Source of the DNA: Clostridia bacterium
Lineage (GTDB): Bacteria; Bacillota; Clostridia; Christensenellales; Borkfalkiaceae
Reading direction: 5' to 3'
Length of the DNA stretch: 7,595 nt
NCBI GenBank assembly: GCA_029052615.1
Contig: JAIDIR010000284.1
Span: 1 to 7,595, forward strand
Under the pieces are notes generated by a model. The model had not been told where the DNA came from. It ran no database searches and saw nothing but the letters and a program-made list of their open reading frames with translations. Below are positions 1-5,532 of the stretch, piece after piece (within the stretch, counting starts at the first letter, position 1; each line of letters opens with the position of its first letter). Made by a program: the position numbers and the translations under genes.

Positions 1-87
1 ATACTCACGCCCTTATTCTGTGTTGCACTTTTGTGCGGCGCAGTTTTTTCATTTTTAAAAACGGATAACAAGGTAAGTGCAAGTGCG
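1..87 (+). other. Signal peptide of the giant surface protein (N-terminal part missing)
   Basis: Codons from base 1 give a hydrophobic run of about 18 residues, a short polar stretch (KTDNK) and then VSASA followed by AV, a typical signal-peptidase I context with small residues at -3 and -1. The basic n-region and initiator Met are outside the window. This segment is why the coding region is annotated from the window edge and not from the TTG at 31. Confidence 0.75.
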
Positions 88-3000
88 GCTGTTGCCGTAA
101 AACAGTCTGTGTTTACGGGTGGGGTTGTAGGTACGTATGGTAAAATAGAACAAAGCCCTACGGGCTTAAGCTATGCAACCATTGCCGATACGTCTACCAA
201 CCTTGCTTCTAGCGCGGCGTCCTTGTCTTTCACCCCCGGTACTGGTGCGATGTCCGCTTCGTCAGTAAAATATAGCAACAACTATGCCTATGTCGGCTAT
301 ATATCTTTCCAAGCCGATATCGTAGTGCCCGCATATACCGAATATAAAGTAACCTATGAATTTAATCTTGGCATAACGGCAACAAGGACCGGTACTACTA
401 AAACCGGCGTTAAGACGGAACTTCTCTATTTCGGTGATTCGGAACACGGCGGTTCGAATCAAACTTCAAGTTTAAGCTTTTGCTGTGATGCCGCTTCGGG
501 CAACGCTGCGTATAGTCAGAAAATTTTGACAGGTTTTACCAACCCGTCTGTCAATGCCTCTGCGGTAGTCACTATACCCGAAATTACTTATACCAACAAT
601 ACGGGCGACCCTTTGCCCTGTACTGCGTATTTCGGCTTTGATTCATCTAATAGTCATAGCGGCACCAGCGCCGGTAAAGCAACTGTTAACACCTCGCTTT
701 CTTTGAAGAAAGAAACGGTAGTTGCCACCGAGCTGACGGAACCTTCGGTTGACGTCAAATCAATCACGTACGACGGCTCTGACCATAACTTTACTTTTAC
801 GTACGATACTCTGCGCACGAGTGTAACCAAAGCGGAATACGTAAACATGGCGGGCACTAAAACTACGACTTATAATAAAGCTACTTCGACTGGCACAAAT
901 CCGCTCGATTCAAGCGGCGTAATGACGGCAAAGGAAGCGGGCACCTACACGCTGTATTTTGATATAAACGCCGATTGCGGAGCGGTGTGGGATACTACAA
1001 CCAACGACCAGGACACGAAGGCGGTAAGCTTTACTATTAAGCCAATAGAGCTTGACGTACCGCAGACCGTTACCGCTGATTACATCGGCGGTGACCTGAC
1101 TTTAAATTCTGTTACCCCCAAACCGGCGTGGTACGATAACTTACTATACACCGATAAAGATATTATGACGGTTTCGCCTGCAAAGGTAAAGGATGCAAAC
1201 GAAAGCGGTCACACCGTTACGGCTACGATAGTATCGCAAAATTACGTTTGGTCTGATAATGGAAGCAACTCTTCCGCTTCGCGCACTTTTGCCTTTAAGG
1301 TAAACAGAAAGGCGCTCACCATTGAGTTTGAAGAAAAGGACGGACTGAAGGTTGCAAAATTCAGCGACGAAAGCGAGATATTTACAAGCGACAAGGACGG
1401 TACGGGTACGCCTACGTTTACGCTTAAAACCAAGTATTACGAGGCAGGTTCAAGCCCCAGCAGCGCGGTTGACAGCCCTACTGGCACGGGCAGTTGGGTC
1501 GCATTGGCGGTGCTTGACGGCACGGGCTCAGCCAACTATAAGTTAAAAAACGATACGCAGGCGTTCACCTCTACTAAAAAGCAGGTTGCTTATCCTACGG
1601 TAAGCGGAAGCGCAAGCGCGGAGTACGACGGTACTTCGCAGGAATTTACCTTAACGGGATACGACGGCGATATAATGAGCTATACCGTTCCTAAGGGTGC
1701 GGACGGCTTTGACGGCGAAACCTTAATGGTGACCAACGCAGGTACGTATGCGCCCGTGTTCACTCTTAAAAATACTACTCTGTACGAGTGGAAGGGTACG
1801 GCGCCGTCGGTGGAAATTACGCCCAAGCCCGTCTTAATCAATTCGGACAGCGCAAATGAAACCGAGTGGCAGAAGAAGACGGAAACCACGCTTACCTTTG
1901 ACGTTCCTACGTCGCTTTGTCCGGGTGATTCAACACTTAAATTCGAAGCATATTATTCGATTAACGGCGGCGACCCCGTGGCGGTCCCTGCAAAAGATAT
2001 TTCGGTCAGCGGCAAGACCTGCACCGTTACAATCGGCAAGGGGTATGCAAAGGGCAATTTTGAGCTGACCGTAAAGGTTGCGGACGGCGAAAATTATTCG
2101 GGTACTTGTACGTACAATTTTGAAATTACGGCGCACGGGCTCAGCCTCGGCAGCAACGATATTAAGTGGACGATTGACGGTAATACGTACGTTGCCAACG
2201 ATTATGACGACGGAAGCGCCGTTTTTGAGATGGAGTACACGGGAAAGCCGCTGGATTTGACTAACGTCAGCGTTAATTTCAGCAGTGCTTCGGACGCGCC
2301 TTATCTTGAACAGGACGGCGATTTGACCGGTACGTTTATAGGTGCCGTGAACGTCGATACTTATACCGCGACTTTTAAAATTAAGCCGAAGAGCAGCGAA
2401 GAAGTTTGCTCGGACGGACCTTTCACTTTGACGATTAAAATCGTTCCCAAGAAGCTTGATTTTTCGAAAGCCGAGTGGGAGTACAGCAATGACGGCGGTT
2501 CGACGTGGACCAAAATTACGGCAACGAATAAGCCCTCGTACACGGGCGACCCCATAACCGTACGCATTTCGCCCGACTATATGAAGAGCTTAGGACTTGA
2601 CCTCGAAAACGGCGACTACACCGAAACGTACACGGCGCTCAGCGACCCCACGGAGCAAGGCTCAAAGACGACTACCGTCGATTTGACCATTAACAACGGC
2701 AATTACACGACGGCGGACGAGAGCGGTTACGAGAATATTACTTATAACTGGGAAATTACTGCGCGTGCGTTGTCTTATACCTGGAGCGGCACGCAGGCGG
2801 TGGAAGTAGGCGCTAACGCGTTCGAATTCCCCGCAATCGAGTTTGAAGACAAAAAGGATTATTCGCAGTATTACGACTATATTTATACCGTTAACGGTAC
2901 GGACTACACGCTTGAAGAACTCAAGCAATATATAGCGGATAATTGGTCTGATACAACGCCCGTCAGCGGTACGGTGCGCGTACAGTTGAAGAGCGGCGTA

Positions 3001-4869
3001 ACGCAAGTCAACATAAATTCAACCAGCCGCAGCTTTACGACCGGTGCGCCTAAGACCGCGCTTACCGTTGAAGTGACGGGCAGCGGCGCGGAGTACGGCA
3101 AGGTCGCTTTTGTCCTCAGCGTTACCAAGGGTATAGCGGACGAAAGGGCGCGTACTACGGTTAGTATATCGGGCGGCGCGCTTAGCGAGGCGAAGATATT
3201 TGGCGGCAACGACCCCGAACTGGTTGCGTTCGTTAACGGTCTGGGCGTTGGCAATTACGTAATTACCGTCAGCCTTAAAGCGGGCAACGAAGATTCTTAC
3301 GTGCTGACCAAGAGCGTTTTCGACTTTGAAGTTTTGGTAAGAAAAATTGTCGTTCCGCAGGTCAAGGGCGATATAACCTTTAACGGCGAGTATATCAACG
3401 TGGTTGATTATCTGGACGGCAATTACAACGCAAATATAATGAATATTGAAAGCGGCAAGGAGAATAAGGCAGCGGGAAGCTATACCGTAAAGTTCAAGCT
3501 TGTCAGCAACAACTATATGTGGGTAGAGCCTGCAAGCGCCGAGCCTGCCAGCAAGTTGCTTGCAAAGGCGTTGTTTACCAATGAAATAAGCATAAACAAT
3601 CCCGAGCTTACCGCAACTTTGGGCTGGACGATAAACAAAATTGTGCTTGCAACGGACGGCTGGAATTTGAAGAGTAAGACGGGCGCAAGCCTTAACGCTT
3701 TGGCGGATTATCAAAATATGATTACCGCAAACGGACTTGACATTGCTATCGCTTACAGATATTACGACACCAACGGCAACCTGTTAGAGGAGCCTGTTTT
3801 GAAGGGCGGCGATAAGTATATAGTTGAAGCCTACCTCGTAGGCGAGGACGCGGCGAACTTTGAGTTTGTCGACGGCACGGACGAATTAAAGTCCATATCC
3901 GCAAGAAAGGACTATACGGTGCCTCAAAGTGCGGCGGCGGCATTCTTCGGAAGTGCATTGAGCTTTGCAAAAGCCAACTGGCTGTGGCTGGTCATCGCGG
4001 CGGTAGTGCTGTTGTTCCTCATAATTCTTATCTGCATAATTGCGAGCGCAAAGAAGAAAAAGCGCAAGCGTGAGGAGCTTGCCGAACAGCGCAGGCTGGA
4101 AGAAAAGGAAGAAAAGAAGCGCGAGCAGGAGGAACGCCGCTTAGAACGCGAGGAGCGTATGGCAAGGCTTTCTCAGCAGCAGGCTATGCCCCAGATGATG
4201 ATGCCGCAAATGATGCAGATGCCTCAGATGCAAATGCCTCAGCAACCTCCCCAGTACGCACCCCAGCCGCAGGGTCAGCCCGCGGCGGCAGGCAGCGGAA
4301 CGGTAAGCGAAGCGCAATTCCTGCAGATGCAGGCTGAATTGAAAGCCGAAATTTCGGCGTTGAAGGCTGAGCAATCGGCAAAGGAAATTGCCGCTTTGAG
4401 AGCCGAGGTTGCAATGCGTGACGACATAAGCGTGCTGCGCAGCGAGGGCGGCAGGCAGATGCAGGGTGGAATGAACGTTGAAGCCATGACCGAAATTATG
4501 ACTATGGCGCTTAAAAACGTGCTTGCTTCGGCGGCGCCCGCACTTGCGGCGCAACCCGCACAGCCCGCTCAACTGACGGACGGCGGCGCGCCTACGGCAA
4601 CGCCTAACGCACCCACCCAGATTCCGCCCGACGCGGTTATGACCACGGTCACGACTACCAAGATAGACACGACCAAGAAGCCCGGGCAACCCGCAGACAG
4701 AGCGGCGGCGACCGCACCCGCAGGAAGAACGGTGGTGCGCAACTTCGTAGCTCCCATGCCCGTTGACGACGGCAGGGTATTCGACGTGGGCGGCTTCTAC
4801 AAGCCCGCCGATCCCATAACCGACGGAATTGAAAACCTGCTTGGTGAAGAGCCTGAAAAGAAAGAATAA
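1..4869 (+). CDS. Giant membrane-anchored surface protein with repeated MBG/Ig-like domains and a long cytoplasmic coiled-coil tail (5' partial)
   Basis: The frame is open from base 1, and codons 1-20 already read as a hydrophobic signal-peptide core (LTPLFCVALLCGAVFSFL), so the start codon lies upstream; the TTG at 31 is internal to the signal peptide and is not a credible start. Cleavage is likely after the ASA around base 87. An unassigned beta-rich domain follows (about 88-720), then about ten divergent beta-sandwich repeats (745-3930) with MBG/YDG-type hallmarks such as ITYDG, AEYDG, MEYTG and PSYTG near repeat starts and AGTY-like motifs later. One transmembrane helix lies at 3979-4050, followed at once by KKKKRKR, which predicts a cytoplasmic C-terminus of about 272 residues. 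There is no LPXTG motif, S-layer homology domain or dockerin. The protein ends with TAA at 4867. The probable role is an adhesin or cell-envelope structural protein; the exact function is unknown. The export and topology call is strong, the domain-family call moderate. Confidence 0.9.
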   Translation: MLTPLFCVALLCGAVFSFLKTDNKVSASAAVAVKQSVFTGGVVGTYGKIEQSPTGLSYATIADTSTNLASSAASLSFTPGTGAMSASSVKYSNNYAYVGYISFQADIVVPAYTEYKVTYEFNLGITATRTGTTKTGVKTELLYFGDSEHGGSNQTSSLSFCCDAASGNAAYSQKILTGFTNPSVNASAVVTIPEITYTNNTGDPLPCTAYFGFDSSNSHSGTSAGKATVNTSLSLKKETVVATELTEPSVDVKSITYDGSDHNFTFTYDTLRTSVTKAEYVNMAGTKTTTYNKATSTGTNPLDSSGVMTAKEAGTYTLYFDINADCGAVWDTTTNDQDTKAVSFTIKPIELDVPQTVTADYIGGDLTLNSVTPKPAWYDNLLYTDKDIMTVSPAKVKDANESGHTVTATIVSQNYVWSDNGSNSSASRTFAFKVNRKALTIEFEEKDGLKVAKFSDESEIFTSDKDGTGTPTFTLKTKYYEAGSSPSSAVDSPTGTGSWVALAVLDGTGSANYKLKNDTQAFTSTKKQVAYPTVSGSASAEYDGTSQEFTLTGYDGDIMSYTVPKGADGFDGETLMVTNAGTYAPVFTLKNTTLYEWKGTAPSVEITPKPVLINSDSANETEWQKKTETTLTFDVPTSLCPGDSTLKFEAYYSINGGDPVAVPAKDISVSGKTCTVTIGKGYAKGNFELTVKVADGENYSGTCTYNFEITAHGLSLGSNDIKWTIDGNTYVANDYDDGSAVFEMEYTGKPLDLTNVSVNFSSASDAPYLEQDGDLTGTFIGAVNVDTYTATFKIKPKSSEEVCSDGPFTLTIKIVPKKLDFSKAEWEYSNDGGSTWTKITATNKPSYTGDPITVRISPDYMKSLGLDLENGDYTETYTALSDPTEQGSKTTTVDLTINNGNYTTADESGYENITYNWEITARALSYTWSGTQAVEVGANAFEFPAIEFEDKKDYSQYYDYIYTVNGTDYTLEELKQYIADNWSDTTPVSGTVRVQLKSGVTQVNINSTSRSFTTGAPKTALTVEVTGSGAEYGKVAFVLSVTKGIADERARTTVSISGGALSEAKIFGGNDPELVAFVNGLGVGNYVITVSLKAGNEDSYVLTKSVFDFEVLVRKIVVPQVKGDITFNGEYINVVDYLDGNYNANIMNIESGKENKAAGSYTVKFKLVSNNYMWVEPASAEPASKLLAKALFTNEISINNPELTATLGWTINKIVLATDGWNLKSKTGASLNALADYQNMITANGLDIAIAYRYYDTNGNLLEEPVLKGGDKYIVEAYLVGEDAANFEFVDGTDELKSISARKDYTVPQSAAAAFFGSALSFAKANWLWLVIAAVVLLFLIILICIIASAKKKKRKREELAEQRRLEEKEEKKREQEERRLEREERMARLSQQQAMPQMMMPQMMQMPQMQMPQQPPQYAPQPQGQPAAAGSGTVSEAQFLQMQAELKAEISALKAEQSAKEIAALRAEVAMRDDISVLRSEGGRQMQGGMNVEAMTEIMTMALKNVLASAAPALAAQPAQPAQLTDGGAPTATPNAPTQIPPDAVMTTVTTTKIDTTKKPGQPADRAAATAPAGRTVVRNFVAPMPVDDGRVFDVGGFYKPADPITDGIENLLGEEPEKKE
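745..3930 (+). repeat. Array of about ten divergent Ig-like (MBG/YDG-type) domains within the surface protein
   Basis: The units are about 90-110 residues each and visible only at protein level. Approximate starts are 745, 1060, 1585, 1875, 2155, 2471, 2791, 3076, 3358 and 3661. Several open with an aromatic-acidic-Gly motif (ITYDG at about 763, AEYDG at about 1618, MEYTG at about 2230, PSYTG at about 2533, ITFNG at about 3373), continue with alternating beta-strand residues, include AGTY, AGSY or GNY segments before a late strand, and close with a strand such as FTIKPIEL, VEITPKPV, FEITAHGL, IVPKKLDF or WEITARAL leading into the next unit. This layout is typical of MBG-type repeats in large bacterial surface proteins. 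The DNA copies have diverged beyond easy recognition, so recent tandem duplication is unlikely. Exact boundaries are estimates. Confidence 0.7.
3979..4050 (+). other. Single transmembrane helix of the surface protein
   Basis: A run of about 24 hydrophobic residues begins WLWLVIAAVVLLFLI and ends IICIIASA-like before KKKKRKR at 4051. The tryptophans at the outer edge and the cluster of lysines and arginines on the far side give an outside-to-inside orientation by the positive-inside rule. About 90% of the coding sequence upstream of this point would be extracellular. Confidence 0.92.
4051..4866 (+). other. Long cytoplasmic tail: charged helix, Met/Gln/Pro tract, second coiled coil, Pro/Ala/Thr linker, terminal block
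   Basis: In order: a Lys/Arg/Glu-rich continuous helix (4051-4170, with motifs such as EEKEEKKREQEERR), the Met/Gln/Pro-rich stretch (4186-4281), a second heptad-like helix (about 4306-4440, with AELKAEISALKAEQSAKEIAALRAEV split over its length), a short helix with NVEAMTEIMTMALKN (about 4470-4520), an Ala/Pro/Thr linker (about 4530-4725), and a final less repetitive block (4729-4866) containing VVRNFVAPMPVDDGRVF and FYKPADPITDG. The heptads suggest oligomerisation or binding to a cytoplasmic partner. This is unusual, because wall-linked surface proteins normally carry only a few residues after the last helix. Confidence 0.75.
4186..4281 (+). repeat. Met/Gln/Pro-rich low-complexity tract with CAGATG-type DNA repeats
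   Basis: The codons alternate ATG, CAG/CAA and CCN, giving repeated MPQ, MMQ and MQMPQ units and ending in QQPPQYAPQPQGQP-like sequence. At DNA level short CAGATG and ATGCCTCAG units recur, so slippage could change its length. It joins two helical segments and is probably a disordered spacer. Confidence 0.85.
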
Positions 4870-4875
4870 AAAAAG

Positions 4876-4904
4876 AAGCCCCGCGCACCCAGTGCGCGGG
4901 GCTT
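4876..4904. terminator. Bidirectional intrinsic terminator between convergent genes
   Basis: The left arm GCCCCGCGCAC (4878-4888) and right arm GTGCGCGGGGC (4892-4902) pair perfectly around a 3-base loop, and flanking AA/TT extends the stem to 13 bp. It starts 7 bases after the TAA of the + strand gene and 11 bases beyond the TGA of the - strand gene. On the - strand the hairpin is followed by a long T-run (complement of 4868-4877, mostly A), a classical terminator. On the + strand only TTT follows, so + strand termination may be weaker or depend on the very stable stem. Confidence 0.9.
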
Positions 4905-4914
4905 TCACATTATA

Positions 4915-5400
4915 TCATTTCTTATCGTCCTTATTCGTGCCGTCGTTTTCCAGCGAATTGACGGTATATTCAATCTTGGGATTTGCTTCAAGCACGGCGT
5001 CAATAAAACTTTCGTACCATTCCTGCTTGACCACGACCACAATAAATTCGCCGCTTTCGAAATGCACGGTCAGCTTGTTGGTCTTTCTGTCAAGCACGAC
5101 CTCCTTAATCTTTTCCACGTCGTACTTGCTGACGATAAGCCCGAACTTGGTCTTGAAAAACTTGCCCTCGACCGAGTATGACGAAAACAGCAGAATACTT
5201 AAAAGCAGCACGAACAGCACGACGGTAACGACGAACATCAGCACGTACTGTAAAATGGGGTACACGGGGTCCGCGGCGTGGCTTATGCCGTTGCGTATGC
5301 AATAAAAAAGGTTAAGCCCGAATCCGCCCGCGCACAGCACCATACCCAGTATCATAAGCGCTTTCATAAGCGGCGTAAACTTATATTTAAAAGTTTTCAT
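4915..5400 (-). CDS. Small membrane protein with two transmembrane helices and a C-terminal bacterial PH-like domain
   Basis: The protein has 161 residues, starting at MKTFKYKF (ATG at 5400-5398) and ending with TGA at 4915-4917. Helix 1 spans about residues 11-34 and helix 2 about 47-72. Residues about 74-145 form an alternating beta pattern ending in an amphipathic helix: YSVEGKFFKTKFG, VEKIKEVVLDR, KLTVHF, EFIVVVV, then WYESFIDAVLEANPKIEY. This layout, and the closing F-x(6)-NP-x-I motif, resemble the bPH_4 (YyaB-like) family of bacterial PH domains; that assignment is recognition by eye. The tail is polar (NDGTNKDDKK). The frame runs open upstream to 5517, but residues there would cross the promoters and lack membrane or domain character, so 5400 is preferred. 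No Shine-Dalgarno sequence precedes it. The role is unknown, and both the PH domain and the C-terminus are probably cytoplasmic. Confidence 0.85.
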   Translation of the reverse strand: MKTFKYKFTPLMKALMILGMVLCAGGFGLNLFYCIRNGISHAADPVYPILQYVLMFVVTVVLFVLLLSILLFSSYSVEGKFFKTKFGLIVSKYDVEKIKEVVLDRKTNKLTVHFESGEFIVVVVKQEWYESFIDAVLEANPKIEYTVNSLENDGTNKDDKK

Positions 5401-5406
5401 ACCGCT

Positions 5407-5435
5407 ATTATAACCGTAAACGCGCCAAAACGCAA
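5407..5435 (-). promoter_or_regulatory. Promoter of the PH-domain membrane protein, possibly giving a leaderless mRNA
   Basis: On the - strand, TTGCGT (5435-5430) and a perfect TATAAT (5412-5407) are separated by 17 bases. Only 6 bases lie between TATAAT and the ATG at 5400, so the expected transcription start falls on or next to the A of the start codon. The absence of a ribosome-binding site before this ATG fits leaderless translation. Confidence 0.6.
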
Positions 5436-5449
5436 CCCGCGCGGCGACA

Positions 5450-5460
5450 AATTTTAAATT
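5450..5460. promoter_or_regulatory. AT-rich inverted repeat between two divergent promoters (candidate operator or UP element)
   Basis: AATTT-T-AAATT is a perfect 5-1-5 inverted repeat in the 39 bp between the two -35 elements (5436-5474). It stands out beside the GC-rich CCGCGCGG palindrome at 5437-5444. Its position would let one protein act on both promoters, but the arms are short and low-complexity, so chance is possible. Confidence 0.25.
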
Positions 5461-5474
5461 CCTGCCAATAACGG

Positions 5475-5503
5475 TTGAAAAAAAATGCGTTTTATTGTAG
5501 AAT
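5475..5503 (+). promoter_or_regulatory. Sigma-A type promoter of the hydratase gene
   Basis: TTGAAA (5475-5480) and TAGAAT (5498-5503) are separated by exactly 17 bases, with an A-rich spacer start. The predicted transcription start near 5510 gives a leader of only about 22 bases before the ATG at 5533, leaving no room for a riboswitch or attenuator. Confidence 0.75.
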
Positions 5504-5521
5504 ATATTCGTACACACTCAC

Positions 5522-5526
5522 GGAGG
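5522..5526 (+). promoter_or_regulatory. Ribosome-binding site fixing the hydratase start
   Basis: GGAGG lies 6 bases upstream of the ATG at 5533. This strong Shine-Dalgarno sequence fixes the start codon and contrasts with the divergent gene, which has none. Confidence 0.9.
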
Positions 5527-5532
5527 TTATCT

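Noticed and set aside
31..33. TTG as the start codon of the giant protein
   Set aside because: The frame is open to base 1 and the upstream codons complete a signal-peptide hydrophobic core. There is no ribosome-binding site before it.
3019..3714. 231-codon open frame on the - strand
   Set aside because: It is antisense to well-supported Ig-like coding sequence and has no recognisable domain, promoter or ribosome-binding site.
745..3930. Recent tandem DNA duplication in the Ig-like array
   Set aside because: The units resemble each other only in short protein motifs. Recurring ACGTAC is explained by Thr-Tyr codons in beta strands.
4141..4908. 255-codon open frame on the - strand
   Set aside because: It lies antisense to the cytoplasmic tail and crosses the terminator. 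The His/Arg/Leu/Cys-rich composition is the mirror of the repetitive Met/Gln/Pro and Ala codons.
4829..5305. 158-codon open frame on the + strand
   Set aside because: It begins inside the giant gene, reads through the terminator hairpin and lies antisense to the membrane-protein gene. Its Ser/Thr/Leu-rich product is a shadow.
5401..5517. 39-codon N-terminal extension of the PH-domain protein
   Set aside because: It would run through both promoters. The extension has no domain character, and the ATG at 5400 directly precedes a normal membrane-protein N-terminus.
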